A stretch of 64,000 nucleotides of DNA from G963662265 sp963668545 (GCA_963668545.1 OY764868.1:2356001-2420000), one strand, 5' to 3'; positions 45,538-54,173 are shown, numbered from the stretch's first letter. The notes: generated by a model not told the origin, from the letters alone. Program-made: numbers and translations.

Positions 45538-45900
45538 ATGAAAAACAATGAAAATATAAGGAACTATTCCCCGGCGTTATCTTATGCAATGGAAAATAAT
45601 ATATGGCTATGCAGGAGGTTTTCCCCTTCCCTTTTGGCAAATAAAGTTAATCGTATGAGACACATGCCACGGACCATAGAAGTCAAAGAAGTGTTTAAAA
45701 TGGCAGATTATTATGTGGACTTGGAGGGAACGCCTTACAGAATAATAGTTCATATCATCCGGGATCAAACTGATTTTGAATTACTTTCTAATTTGCTATC
45801 TAAAATATACGAAGCGATCAGGTGTGATATTCAAACAGAAGATTCATATCGAGGCTCTGAGTACATGGCCGTTGTCTTTACTAAAAAGGTGTCAGAATGA
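45538..45900 (+). CDS. Hypothetical protein (120 aa)
   Basis: 120 residues. Start is ATG at 45538 with AGAGGAGG upstream; a longer in-frame reading would run back through the repeat region and is rejected. It contains SLLANKVNRMRHMPRTIEVKEVFKMADYYVDLEGTPYRIIVHIIRDQTDFELLSNLLSKIYEAIRCD, a mixed alpha/beta pattern. No family is recognised. Its position just behind the candidate origin would suit a replication-control protein, but nothing in the sequence proves that. Confidence 0.65.
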   Translation: MKNNENIRNYSPALSYAMENNIWLCRRFSPSLLANKVNRMRHMPRTIEVKEVFKMADYYVDLEGTPYRIIVHIIRDQTDFELLSNLLSKIYEAIRCDIQTEDSYRGSEYMAVVFTKKVSE

Positions 45901-46067
45901 ACGGGGTTAAAATTCAAAAAGGTACTGTCTTCAATCTGTTTTACTTTGATGGTTATTTTCAAGCCCGGAAACTCAGATATAAGCACGAGATTATAAAATG
46001 GTTTACTCTGGTTTACCTTAAAGGTCAACTAAAATGCTTAATTACTTATTTAAATGGTGGTTTTTAA
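45897..46067 (+). CDS. Small protein of unknown function (56 aa)
   Basis: 56 residues from ATG at 45897, which overlaps the upstream stop (ATGA). It begins MNGVKIQKGTVFNLFYFDGYFQARK, continues KWFTLVYLKGQLKCLITYL, and its stop abuts the ATG of the next gene. Aromatic and basic; probably a small beta protein. Coupling on both sides is the main evidence that it is translated. Confidence 0.5.
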   Translation: MNGVKIQKGTVFNLFYFDGYFQARKLRYKHEIIKWFTLVYLKGQLKCLITYLNGGF

Positions 46068-46646
46068 ATGATTGTTAAACAGGGAAAAGGATTGACCGTG
46101 ACGGCCTTTGCAAAATTGTGTGGGGTTAGCAAGCAGGGAATAAGCAAAAATGTTAAATCAGGTAAGTTAATAAAAACAGAAGGCTTGATTGATCCTGATG
46201 ACCCTGTAAATGCACGTTATTTGTTATTGAAACAGCGAGGAAATGGAGATCAGAAATATAAAGCTGATAATGAAGAGACTTCAACACCTACTACGACTAT
46301 AAAAATAAACCCCGCTGCGAAAGAGTTTTTAACCAAAAAAGAACAGGCAGATATTGATTTAAAAATCAGTCAGAAACGTAAAATAGACATTCAAAATGCC
46401 CGGGAATTAGAAGAGCTTATTTCAAAGGATCTTGTAAAACTGATTTTAGGTGAAATCAGTCAGAGTGTGAATAAGAATTTTGTATTATTCAGCAGGAGGA
46501 ACGCCGCCCATGTAACAGCAATAGCGATTAACAGCCCAGACAGTATAGAAGTGGAAAAATACTTATCTGATGAAATAGAGGCAGCAATAAACGCTGTAAA
46601 AAAAGATTGCGACAAGTGGCTTAAATCTGATCACTGGATGAAATAA
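46068..46646 (+). CDS. HTH protein resembling a phage small-terminase (Nu1-like) subunit
   Basis: 192 residues. The N-terminal winged helix (about 8-52, TVTAFAKLCGVSKQGISKNVKSGKLIKTEGLIDPDDPVNARYLL) resembles the DNA-binding part of Nu1-type small terminases, followed by a Thr-rich linker and a long helical part (about 85-190, KEFLTKKEQADIDLKISQKRKIDIQNARELEELISKDLVKLILGEI). If correct, the element could mark its own DNA for packaging by a helper phage, as satellites do. No large terminase is present. A general DNA-binding or partition protein is equally possible. Confidence 0.5.
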   Translation: MIVKQGKGLTVTAFAKLCGVSKQGISKNVKSGKLIKTEGLIDPDDPVNARYLLLKQRGNGDQKYKADNEETSTPTTTIKINPAAKEFLTKKEQADIDLKISQKRKIDIQNARELEELISKDLVKLILGEISQSVNKNFVLFSRRNAAHVTAIAINSPDSIEVEKYLSDEIEAAINAVKKDCDKWLKSDHWMK

Positions 46647-46709
46647 GGGAATAAAAAAATGCTGTTTTATAGCAGCATTAAAATAATTTCGTATATAAGG
46701 AGCAATCAA

Positions 46710-47075
46710 ATGTCAAAAGAAAGTGAAAAACAGAGGGATGTAATTATTAAAAAACAGAAGGAAATAGTTTTTAAAGAAACACTGTCTATGCTCAATGATG
46801 TACATATTTATTCATGTGAGAGATTGAGAGAGGCAAAAATTGCGGGAATGCTTTGTAATACACAAACAGGTGAAACAATAAAAGCGGCCGGCTTTTCTCC
46901 TCTCCCTTCTCGGGGAATTGAGACTTTACCTGAACAATACCGGCACGATGCAAATATATTGCTTGATGTATATGAAACCTTGGTTTCTGACCCGCGGGTG
47001 TTGCCGCTTGAAGATACAAAAAAGGAGAAAAAAGACCACCAGACAGGAGGCGGACAGATGAAAAATGGAAAATAG
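46710..47075 (+). CDS. Hypothetical protein (121 aa)
   Basis: 121 residues. The start is ATG at 46710 with AAGGAG 7 nt upstream; an earlier in-frame ATG at 46659 lacks a site. Highly charged helices (KESEKQRDVIIKKQKEIVFKETLSMLND) lead to a short Pro-rich part GFSPLPSRGIETLPEQYRHDANILLDVYETLVSDPRVLPLEDTKKEKKDHQ. Not recognised. The next gene follows 74 bp later, with its own site. Confidence 0.6.
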   Translation: MSKESEKQRDVIIKKQKEIVFKETLSMLNDVHIYSCERLREAKIAGMLCNTQTGETIKAAGFSPLPSRGIETLPEQYRHDANILLDVYETLVSDPRVLPLEDTKKEKKDHQTGGGQMKNGK

Positions 47076-47149
47076 CTATCTGTATATATAAATTATTTTT
47101 TAAAAAAAGAGAAAAAGAAATAAAGCATTATTTGCTTGAAGGAGAAAAA

Positions 47150-47491
47150 ATGAGTGTAACAAAAACGAAATACAACCCTGTATATGTGGCCGCCCGCGTA
47201 GAGGATATGGCTGATGGTATTACCGAAACAATTCAGTGCTGTAGATATGTCATTACAAGATTGCCGGAAATCAAATCAGGGCAATGGATAGAAAAGATGT
47301 TAAAGGTTCAGCAGTCTTTAAGGTCTGATAAGTTCGGAAGAGCTGAGTTGAACGCCGCAATAACTGAATATGACAAGCTTCATACTGAGGCCCGTAAGGC
47401 CGTTGATGTGCATGGTGCTGTATATAACAGGCAAAAAGCAGCAATAAGCTCAGATCTTAATAATCTTAAAAGATTGCTTAAATATTTTTAA
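47150..47491 (+). CDS. Hypothetical protein (113 aa)
   Basis: 113 residues from ATG at 47150 with AAGGAG upstream. Mostly helical: VYVAARVEDMADGITETIQCCRYVITRLPEI, then KSGQWIEKMLKVQQSLRSDKFGRAELNAAITEYDKLHTEARKAVDVHGAVYNRQKAAISSDLNNLKRLLKYF, a likely helical bundle. Not recognised. A CGTAAA-GTT-TTTACG hairpin (47511-47525) lies just after it and no T-run follows. Confidence 0.6.
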   Translation: MSVTKTKYNPVYVAARVEDMADGITETIQCCRYVITRLPEIKSGQWIEKMLKVQQSLRSDKFGRAELNAAITEYDKLHTEARKAVDVHGAVYNRQKAAISSDLNNLKRLLKYF

Positions 47492-47589
47492 GTAATAAAC
47501 CTATAGACCGCGTAAAGTTTTTACGTGTTATGAAAAATATATATTAAGTCTGGTGTGAATAAAACAGACAAAAACAGGAGAAAAAAAAT

Positions 47590-47931
47590 ATGGAAAAGAG
47601 AATTGATTCAAACAAGGTAATAGACTCTAAAACCTACCTCGTAAGAAGTATTAATCCGCCCTTAGCCGGTGAATACGCTTATTCAGTAATCCCTCCCTTT
47701 CGGGTAACCTCTTTACTCGGTGGAGTAATTGAAACACCTTTGAAAGCCTTTACCGCTTCAACTATATGGCGCGCAAATGAAGCAGACCGCTATAAAAATG
47801 AGATCTTCCCGGACCTGCTGGAAGAAGGAAAAATTTTAAAGGTCGGGAGCATAAACAAGAATTTGAAACTTGAGTTATCAGCCGAAGGAAGAAAGAAACT
47901 TCAGGAACTTGAAATTCAGTATAATTTATAA
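47590..47931 (+). CDS. Hypothetical protein (113 aa)
   Basis: 113 residues. N-terminal half: TYLVRSINPPLAGEYAYSVIPPFRVTSLLGGVIETPLKAFTASTIWRANEADRYKNEIFPDLLEEG; the C-terminal part, KILKVGSINKNLKLELSAEGRKKLQELEIQYNL, is reminiscent of a winged-helix terminal helix but is not conclusive. The ATG follows an ACAGGAG site. Not recognised. Confidence 0.6.
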   Translation: MEKRIDSNKVIDSKTYLVRSINPPLAGEYAYSVIPPFRVTSLLGGVIETPLKAFTASTIWRANEADRYKNEIFPDLLEEGKILKVGSINKNLKLELSAEGRKKLQELEIQYNL

Positions 47932-47950
47932 TTAGATAGGAGAAATAAAG

Positions 47951-48112
47951 ATGTATAACAAAGAACAGCAGATTAAAAATGTAAAAATGAGTATCGGAAA
48001 ACTAAAGGACAAAGCCGAGATGATCGGAAAGGCCGACATGAAGCAGGAACTTGACCGCCTGGAATTCTTAATAAACCAGCTTACAACAGATGAAAACATT
48101 GAAGAGGTATAG
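47951..48112 (+). CDS. Small helical protein (53 aa)
   Basis: 53 residues: MYNKEQQIKNVKMSIGKLKD at the start, then AEMIGKADMKQELDRLEFLINQLTTDE. It is a likely single coiled coil. TAGGAG lies about 10 nt before the ATG. It is the last gene of the element, and a clear terminator follows 46 bp later. Unknown function. Confidence 0.55.
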   Translation: MYNKEQQIKNVKMSIGKLKDKAEMIGKADMKQELDRLEFLINQLTTDENIEEV

Positions 48113-48157
48113 ACCTTAACCGGGTGGCTTTATGATTGCCGGATCTTTGCAAAAGAG

Positions 48158-48188
48158 AATCACGCTGTTATATGGCGTGATTTTTTTT
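48158..48188 (+). terminator. Rho-independent terminator at the end of the element's genes
   Basis: AATCACGC (48158-48165) and GCGTGATT (48175-48182), 9-nt loop, followed by a run of eight T. It ends the plus-strand gene series of the element. Confidence 0.9.
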
Positions 48189-48302
48189 ATCCTGTAGCTT
48201 TTCAAATATATTGCCTTTTCAAATAAAAAGCTTTAAAAGCTATCAGATTTTTTAATAACAAAAACCTGTTTTTTATGGTTTTTTATTATATCGTTATGCG
48301 AA

Positions 48303-48433
48303 GTGTCAGCACATAGTGTCAGCAAAATGGCCGTTTTTAGCCGTTTTTCATGATGTTAGTTGATACCTGTTGATATTTTCTGACTTGACAAGTGGAAAAT
48401 AAGTCCTTATACTATATAGAGTAATAACGCCGG
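48303..48433. repeat. Right-end arm sites and outward promoter
   Basis: GTGTCAGCA at 48303-48311 and 48316-48324 mirrors the GTGTAAGCA pair at the left end, in the same orientation. AATAACGCCGG (48423-48433) is the inverted partner of 37468-37478. Between them lies the promoter TTGACA (48385-48390), 17 bp, TATACT (48408-48413). Confidence 0.6.
48385..48413 (+). promoter_or_regulatory. Strong sigma70-type promoter facing out through attR
   Basis: TTGACA-N17-TATACT, near consensus. In the integrated state it reads through attR into chromosomal sequence and a terminator (48548-48580). In an excised circle it would read across attP into the integrase gene. Confidence 0.65.
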
Positions 48434-48474
48434 ATGATACCAGATGATATTAAAAGAAAAGTTTAGGGTCATCT

Positions 48475-48519
48475 CTCCTAAGCAGTAGGTCATGCGTTCG
48501 AATCGCGTCCGGGATAATA
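48475..48519. repeat. attR core: 45-bp repeat of the tRNA-Arg 3' half
   Basis: Exact copy of 37380-37424. The 5' half of the tRNA is absent here, so this copy is not a functional tRNA. Confidence 0.95.
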
Positions 48520-48547
48520 CTTAAAGTGTTTCATCACAACAACTTGC

Positions 48548-48580
48548 AAAGCTTCCCGTTTACCGGAGAAGCTTTTTTTT
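48548..48580 (+). terminator. Rho-independent terminator, probably the original terminator of tRNA-Arg
   Basis: AAAGCTTC (48548-48555) and GAAGCTTT (48568-48575) with an inner CCG/CGG pairing and a T-run to 48580. It lies 29 bp past attR. Before integration it would have stood just behind tRNA-Arg. Confidence 0.85.
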
Positions 48581-48938
48581 AGACTTCAGATGTGCCGGAT
48601 GTGGCTTGATATTTAAGCGATTTAACAGGATAAAATATTATTCCAGTACCGAACAGATAAGAATTAAATTTTACATTGTTATTAGCATATTCAAATCGAT
48701 GCCCAATCCTGCTGATTACTCCAGGTATATTGATACAGACTAAGCATTACGAACTCTTGAGAAAGCACAAGAGAAGAGAAATAATCCTGGAGGAGTTATT
48801 TTCAATTCTTGACAAGAGCATTGATTTTTGAATACTTGGATATTTATGACAGTAAAAAGCGGCCAAATAGTTGCTTGAACTGTTAAAGAATAATGATTGT
48901 CTGATACATTACAAATAAACAGTTATGGAGGGGATATT
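48581..48938. other. Intergenic stretch between attR and the decarboxylase gene
   Basis: About 360 bp with no intact gene. Short open stretches broken by stops are present, but I cannot match them to any family, so a decayed gene is only a possibility. The last part carries GGAGGGG, the decarboxylase ribosome-binding site. Confidence 0.5.
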
Positions 48939-50099
48939 ATGATACAACTTGAAGATTATATTGACACCAATATTTTTAAAAAGATCGTTGCCTTTTCTGA
49001 AAACAAGGAGACCCCGTTCCTGGTTGTTGATACGACCAGTGTTCTAAAAAAGCTGGAAGAGCTGGAGAACTTTTTCCCTTATGCCGGGATATATTATGCC
49101 GTAAAGGCAAATCCGGCAATTGAAATACTTACAATATTCAAGGATAAAAAAGTCAATTTTGATATTGCTTCCACCTATGAGCTTGACCGGGTTTTGTCAC
49201 TTGGTATCAGTCCCGATAGAATCTGCTTTGGAAATACGATTAAAAAAAGCAGGGATGTAAGATATTTTTATGAAAAAGGTGTCAGGCTGTTTGCATCAGA
49301 TTCCGAGGCAGATATACGCAGCATTGCAAAGGCAGCACCTGGTTCCAGGATCTATATCCGGATACTTACTGAGGGAACATTCACTGCCGACTGGCCTTTG
49401 TCCAGAAAATTCGGCTGTCAGTCAGACATGGCTATGGATCTGATTATTCTGGCAAAGCATCTGGGACTGGAACCATACGGGATATCCTTTCATGTAGGAT
49501 CCCAGCAGCGGGATATAGGTGCCTGGGATGCCGCCATCGGAAAGGTTAAGGTGATTTATGAAAGGCTTATGATAGAGGATGGAATTCAACTGAAAATGAT
49601 CAATATTGGAGGGGGATTTCCAGCCAATTACCTTACAAAAACCAATGATCTTTCACTTTATGCCCAGGAGATCACACGTTTTCTAAAGGAAAGCTTCGGA
49701 GATACCCTGCCGGAAATCATACTGGAACCCGGCCGATCACTGGTTGCCAATGCGGGTGTTCTGGTCAGCGAGGTTGTACTGATTTCCAGAAAATCCCGGA
49801 CAGCACTTAATCGATGGGTCTTTACTGATGTTGGTAAATTTTCAGGCCTTACTGAAACACTGGAGGAGGCCATTAAATACCCCATATATTCGGGAAGAAA
49901 AGGAGAGCTGGAAGAAGTTATCATTGCGGGGCCTACCTGCGACAGTATGGATATAATGTATGAAGACTTTAAATACCCTCTTCCTTTAAACCTGGCAATC
50001 AGCGACCGGCTTTACTGGTTATCAACAGGCGCCTACACAAGTTCTTACAGTTCGGTTGAATTCAACGGATTCCCGCCTTTAAAAACATATTATATTTAA
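48939..50099 (+). CDS. PLP-dependent ornithine/lysine decarboxylase (alanine-racemase fold)
   Basis: 386 residues. The PLP Lys56 lies in IYYAVKANPA, then CFGNTIKK, FHVGSQQ, INIGGGFPANY, EPGRSLVANAG (phosphate binding, about 262-272) and the catalytic Cys of GPTCDSMD near 334. These are the marks of group IV ornithine/diaminopimelate-type decarboxylases; ornithine or lysine is favoured over DAP by length and by GPTCDSMD. It would make putrescine or cadaverine. Start is ATG at 48939 with GGAGGGG upstream; a longer reading from 48897 is weaker. The gene is the first chromosomal gene right of the element. Confidence 0.88.
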   Translation: MIQLEDYIDTNIFKKIVAFSENKETPFLVVDTTSVLKKLEELENFFPYAGIYYAVKANPAIEILTIFKDKKVNFDIASTYELDRVLSLGISPDRICFGNTIKKSRDVRYFYEKGVRLFASDSEADIRSIAKAAPGSRIYIRILTEGTFTADWPLSRKFGCQSDMAMDLIILAKHLGLEPYGISFHVGSQQRDIGAWDAAIGKVKVIYERLMIEDGIQLKMINIGGGFPANYLTKTNDLSLYAQEITRFLKESFGDTLPEIILEPGRSLVANAGVLVSEVVLISRKSRTALNRWVFTDVGKFSGLTETLEEAIKYPIYSGRKGELEEVIIAGPTCDSMDIMYEDFKYPLPLNLAISDRLYWLSTGAYTSSYSSVEFNGFPPLKTYYI

Positions 50100-50108
50100 G
50101 TAATGAAA

Positions 50109-50134
50109 AAGCAGAGACACTTAAGTCTCTGCTT
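50109..50134. terminator. Bidirectional terminator
   Basis: Perfect 10-bp stem AAGCAGAGAC (50109-50118) / GTCTCTGCTT (50125-50134), 6-nt loop. A-tract to the left gives a T-run on the minus strand; the plus strand has ATGTTT. It ends the decarboxylase gene and possibly the outer-membrane protein gene from the other side. Confidence 0.8.
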
Positions 50135-50253
50135 ATGTTTATACTTCTTTAAAGCCTTATAGTGATCTGACTCCTCCTGAACGCTGAATCCCGGATCAGC
50201 ATATTCACTGATACTCGCAGAAAGCCAGTACAGTGCGATAAATACTACAGGTC

Positions 50254-50997
50254 TCAGAAACTGACAGTAATACCTGCTGTTATATAATTAAACAAGGCAA
50301 AAGTGTAGACATCGCCGCCTCCGTCCGAGCCACCCTCGAGAATCCTGTAACCTATCCTGAAAACAGTATCCGGTGAATATCTGTAAAGTAGTGCCAGATT
50401 GAGGTCCTCCGCCCGTCCATATGGAGAAAACAGGGCATCTCCATCAAGCAGAACGCCGAATTCATCTAAATAAAACCATTCAGCCCGGAAATTTATGAGC
50501 GGAACAAACCCCAGATCGTCCCGGTGTGCATATCCTGACTCACTCATAAGGGCTATATCTGCACTTCTTATTTTCCCTGTCAAACCTATCCCCAGATCAA
50601 GATCCTCTTTTTTAAGAAAAGACCATCTGTAGGTAAATCGATATGAATCAAAGCGGTATGTCGAAGTAATCTCTGTCCCTTCTGCAAAGACAGTATCCTG
50701 AAACGTTATATCCCGGTCTGATGTACCGCTTCCCTGAACAGTAAGGGGTGCGATCAAAAAAGAAAAAGTGTGGCAGTCGGCAAATGTGTATCCTGCACGT
50801 ATACGGACAACAGGTACAGGTGCCGAAGGAGTTTCTCCTGAAAGTGAAAACCTTGTCCCTGTATCAGAGGGTATCCTGACATCATTATAGCCTGAAAAAG
50901 CTGCTCCTGTTTCAACATCTATAAAAGCCTGTGCACCTAGCGGAATTACTGTAAAAACAAGGATTACCGATAAAAAGTATAATTGCACATTTTTCAT
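50254..50997 (-). CDS. Predicted outer-membrane beta-barrel protein
   Basis: 247 residues with a signal peptide (about 1-22, ending GAQA). The mature part alternates hydrophobic and polar residues through about eight strands (DVETGAAFSGYND, VVRIRAGYTFADCHTFSFLIAPL, TYRFDSYRFTYRWSFL, FVPLINFRAEWFYLDEFGVLLDGDALF, NLALLYRYSPDTVFRIGYRIL) and ends in VSF, a C-terminal Phe typical of barrels recognised by BamA. Start is ATG at 50997 with GGAGG 5 nt upstream. Stands alone; function unknown. Confidence 0.7.
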   Translation of the reverse strand: MKNVQLYFLSVILVFTVIPLGAQAFIDVETGAAFSGYNDVRIPSDTGTRFSLSGETPSAPVPVVRIRAGYTFADCHTFSFLIAPLTVQGSGTSDRDITFQDTVFAEGTEITSTYRFDSYRFTYRWSFLKKEDLDLGIGLTGKIRSADIALMSESGYAHRDDLGFVPLINFRAEWFYLDEFGVLLDGDALFSPYGRAEDLNLALLYRYSPDTVFRIGYRILEGGSDGGGDVYTFALFNYITAGITVSF

Positions 50998-51379
50998 AAC
51001 AACCTCCACTTCACATAATTAAATATTAATAACAAAAACGTTTTTAAAAAAGAAAATGTTTTTAAATTTCCATATCTTTGAAGATAAATAAAAATCTCAG
51101 CTCAAGATAATCATTCAAGAATCAAGCCAGCTGCAAATATAAAAAATATCCAGCTAAAAGAGAGGCTTGTTACAGGCAAACGAACTGTATCCATGGTTAT
51201 AATTATTATTTATCAGATCTGTTTATTTAAAAAATTATTTTGATTTTACAAATAACCGGAAAAACAGTTTTTTCATTATTGAAATCAAATTGTATTATCG
51301 TTGGAAAAAACAGCTTTCAGGCAGAAGGGCTTATACTGTATTATACTGTTTATATAAATATAAAAAAGAGGCGGTAATA
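50998..51379. other. AT-rich intergenic region
   Basis: About 380 bp between divergent genes, rich in A/T, with two copies of a GTTTTTAAA-like string near 51040-51065. Promoters for both genes must lie here, but I cannot pick out a convincing pair of hexamers. No gene or RNA is seen. Confidence 0.5.
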
Positions 51380-52021
51380 ATGGTATCGGTAGAAATTCTC
51401 GGAACACTCTCGTCAGTGATAGTTGCAGTATCGCTTACCCAGAAAAATATAAAACTTCTCAGGATCCTGAACCTGATAGGAGCAGGGGGATTTGCTGTAT
51501 ACGGATACTTCATAGGATCAATACCTGTGCTGGGACTGAACAGCTTCATAGCTGTCATAGACCTTTACTATTACTGGACAATGATAAGGTACAGGTCATA
51601 TTTTGACCAGCTTGAAATAGAAAAACCTGAAGAATCCCCCTATCTCAGGAAATTCCTGGATTTTCACGGAGATGATATAAAACTCTATCAGCCTTCTTTT
51701 GATCCTGAAAAAATATCCGGATGCCATGGAATATATATACTGAGGGATATGCAGCCGGCTTCTGTACTTCTTTTCCGGGAACAGGGAGAAGGTATCATCG
51801 AGATGGTACTTGATTATGCAGTACCGGCATACCGCGATTACAGGAACGGGGAATACTTTTTCAGGGAAGCAGTAAGCAGGGAAAGTGAAAAAAAAATCAG
51901 GGAAATCACAGCTTACTCAGAAACAGGGAAACATTCATCATACCTGAAGCATCTGGGTTTCATACACGAGAGAAAAGAGGGGAACAGGGACCTTTACAGG
52001 CTTGTCAGGGAAGAAAAATAA
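51380..52021 (+). CDS. YgjV-like inner-membrane protein with a GNAT-like C-terminus
   Basis: 213 residues. The first 75 residues form three membrane helices (VEILGTLSSVIVAVSLTQKNIKLLRILNLIGAGGFAVYGYFIGSIPVLGLNSFIAVIDLYYYWTM), the pattern of the Imp-YgjV family. The soluble remainder (about 100-213) includes GCHGIYILRDMQPASVLLFREQ, VLDYAVPAYRDYRNGEYFF and SSYLKHLGFIHERKEGNRDLYRLV, which resembles the later strands of GNAT acetyltransferases. Start is ATG at 51380; an upstream reading is less likely. A shared terminator (52021-52048) separates it from slyD. Confidence 0.65.
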   Translation: MVSVEILGTLSSVIVAVSLTQKNIKLLRILNLIGAGGFAVYGYFIGSIPVLGLNSFIAVIDLYYYWTMIRYRSYFDQLEIEKPEESPYLRKFLDFHGDDIKLYQPSFDPEKISGCHGIYILRDMQPASVLLFREQGEGIIEMVLDYAVPAYRDYRNGEYFFREAVSRESEKKIREITAYSETGKHSSYLKHLGFIHERKEGNRDLYRLVREEK

Positions 52022-52048
52022 AAAACCGGCATCACCTGATACCGGTTT
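52021..52048. terminator. Bidirectional terminator between the YgjV-like gene and slyD
   Basis: AAAACCGG (52021-52028) / CCGGTTTT (52041-52048) with an inner ATC/GAT pairing around ACCT. A-run on one side and T-run on the other serve both convergent genes. Confidence 0.9.
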
Positions 52049-52062
52049 TCAGCCAGAGAGGC

Positions 52063-52617
52063 TTAATGACTGCCGCAGCAGCCGCATCCCCCATGGTGGT
52101 CGCATGATTGGCCGTCCTGCATATCATCTCCTCCGCAGCATCCATCCCCGTGATGATGAGAAAACAGATCTTCAATATCCTCTTCTGTTGTTTCCCTTAC
52201 GCTCTTCACATTAATATCGAAAATAAGGGTCTTGTCTGCAAAAGGATGGTTGGCATCAACAGTCACATTATCTTCCCCGATTTCTGTAACTGTTACAAAC
52301 ATATGATTTCCTTCTTCATCATGACTCTGGAACTCATCCCCAATTTTTATATCGCCAAGATCCGCAAAATCGCTTCTTGGAATTTCCCTGATCAGAGACT
52401 CGTCCCTCATCCCGAATCCATCCTCGGGGCTCACAGATACAGAAACATTTTCCCCCTCTTCCTTTCCGAGAAGAGCATCCTCAACAATCTGAAGCATCAT
52501 TTCTTTTCCGTGAATATAAACAGCAGGCCCTGACTCTTCAGTAGTTTCAAGAATACTGCCTTCTGCATCTTTAATTGTAAAATCAATTTCCACAGTCGTA
52601 TTTTCAGCTATCTTCAT
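52063..52617 (-). CDS. slyD: SlyD, FKBP-type peptidyl-prolyl isomerase with metal-binding tail
   Basis: 184 residues. The FKBP domain has an inserted chaperone flap (GMRDESLIREIPRSDFADLGDIKIGDEFQSHDEEGNHMFVTVTEI) as in SlyD, with VDANHPFADKTLIFDINVKSV at its end. The C-terminal tail is rich in His and Cys (HHHGDGCCGGDD and CDHHGGCGCCGSH), for binding nickel or other metals. SlyD folds proteins and delivers nickel to hydrogenase in E. coli. Start is ATG at 52615-52617 with AAGGAG 7 nt upstream. Intact. Confidence 0.95.
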   Translation of the reverse strand: MKIAENTTVEIDFTIKDAEGSILETTEESGPAVYIHGKEMMLQIVEDALLGKEEGENVSVSVSPEDGFGMRDESLIREIPRSDFADLGDIKIGDEFQSHDEEGNHMFVTVTEIGEDNVTVDANHPFADKTLIFDINVKSVRETTEEDIEDLFSHHHGDGCCGGDDMQDGQSCDHHGGCGCCGSH

Positions 52618-52772
52618 TAAAATCTCCTTAATATATTTACTATCTCTGAATTCCATACAGAAAAATATACAATCCCTGACTTCTTTCATATATCTTCAAT
52701 GCCATGAAAACCTAAAGCAAGCATAGAATAATGTCAATATATGAAACATTGATGATTGAAACCGGAAAGATA

Positions 52773-54074
52773 CTATTTCCTGATTCTGACCTCTTTTAGG
52801 GAAAAAGCGGTAAATGATGTGATTAAAGATGATATTGCCAGCATCATATAAAATAAAACATATCCCGAAGAATTGTTCTCTACAGAAGCCCCTATCACAG
52901 GGGCAATCAGGCTCATGGGAACTGTCACTGTATTAAGAAAAGCAAGTGAACTCGATTTCCTCCCCGGGGGTGCTGATTCAAGAACAAATGCCTTATAGCT
53001 TACAATATTGCTGACCTGCGCAGTACCTGCGAATACCAGGGAAAGTAAAAATACTGCAAAGGGGAGATCCATCCTGGCTTTCAGGAAGGGAATATCAACA
53101 GCAAAAACTTCCGGAATAGAGGCTGAAAGAACAACAAGAACTGAACTTATAAAAAAACAGACACTGCCCAGAGCAAGAACAATCCTGTTGCCGAAGTTAT
53201 TGCTGATCCTCCCCCACAGGAGACTGGAGAGAAGCTTTGATCCTTCAATAACAGCAAGAAAAAGTCCTGCAAGCCCGACAATTCCTACCTTTTCAACAGC
53301 GTAAGGTATGAGAAAAGCAAATGTCAGCATATTTATCCTGTGAAATATTCTTAGTAAAAGAAGCTTTCTGTAGTTTGATGATTCTTTCAGATATCCGGCA
53401 GACTCTGCTGTAGTCTCCCGCAGTCCCCTTTTAACCGGCGGGTTACTGTCAGGTTTTTCTTTTAAAAGAGCAACCTGTATGTTATCCAGCAGCAGGACAA
53501 AAAGTGCAATAAACGAAAGAATAAGATAGCTTTTATAATCGGGAAAACTGCTCAGTACAGGCTGAATAATTAAAAGACCTGACAGCAGAGAGACAAGACC
53601 GCTCAGCACTGATCTCTGGGCAATAAATCCTCCCAGTTTATCATCAGGAAGAACTCTGCTGAAAAAATCCCAGAAAACAATAAATTCAGCTCCCCTGAAA
53701 AGTCGGAAAATAAAAAAGCATGCAACAAAGAGATAGACAGTCCACATTTCCCCCCGCCGGCTGATAAACCAGATAAGGAATACAAGCAGCATAAGAGCAA
53801 AGAAACGGGCAGCGACTGCAAACTGTATAAAAGGCTTTTTTCTTTCCCTGTGCTCAATTAGACTGCTGACATAGAGCTGGGGAAGAAATGTTCCGAGGAA
53901 ATTAACCGAGGTAAGCAGCCCGACAAGAAAGGCAGAACCTGTCATTGAATAGACAAAGGCTGAAAGGACAAGGTTTGGATTGAGCAGACTTTTATTCAGC
54001 TCAACAAGAATTCCGTTATTCAGCCCGATAATGTAGTTTCTGCTGTATTCAGTTTTAATATGATGTCTCCCCAC
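52773..54074 (-). CDS. MFS permease
   Basis: 433 residues with about twelve membrane helices. Early section: NPNLVLSAFVYSMTGSAFLVGLLTSVNFLGTFLPQLYVSSLIEHRERKKPF (helices 1-2 and the charged loop). GFIAQRSVLSGLVSLLSGLLII, and ISNNFGNRIVLALGSVCFFISSVLVVLSA lie in the second half. It resembles MFS members of unknown substrate. Start is GTG at 54072-54074, with no clear Shine-Dalgarno, so the true start is uncertain. Monocistronic. Confidence 0.75.
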   Translation of the reverse strand: MGRHHIKTEYSRNYIIGLNNGILVELNKSLLNPNLVLSAFVYSMTGSAFLVGLLTSVNFLGTFLPQLYVSSLIEHRERKKPFIQFAVAARFFALMLLVFLIWFISRRGEMWTVYLFVACFFIFRLFRGAEFIVFWDFFSRVLPDDKLGGFIAQRSVLSGLVSLLSGLLIIQPVLSSFPDYKSYLILSFIALFVLLLDNIQVALLKEKPDSNPPVKRGLRETTAESAGYLKESSNYRKLLLLRIFHRINMLTFAFLIPYAVEKVGIVGLAGLFLAVIEGSKLLSSLLWGRISNNFGNRIVLALGSVCFFISSVLVVLSASIPEVFAVDIPFLKARMDLPFAVFLLSLVFAGTAQVSNIVSYKAFVLESAPPGRKSSSLAFLNTVTVPMSLIAPVIGASVENNSSGYVLFYMMLAISSLITSFTAFSLKEVRIRK

Positions 54075-54173
54075 AGCTGATTATAATTAAATAATAATTA
54101 TTTTACTACTTATTTTATAAATCAGGTATGGAGAATTAGAGAGTCATGTACTTCCGAAGGTTTTCAGGAAAGT

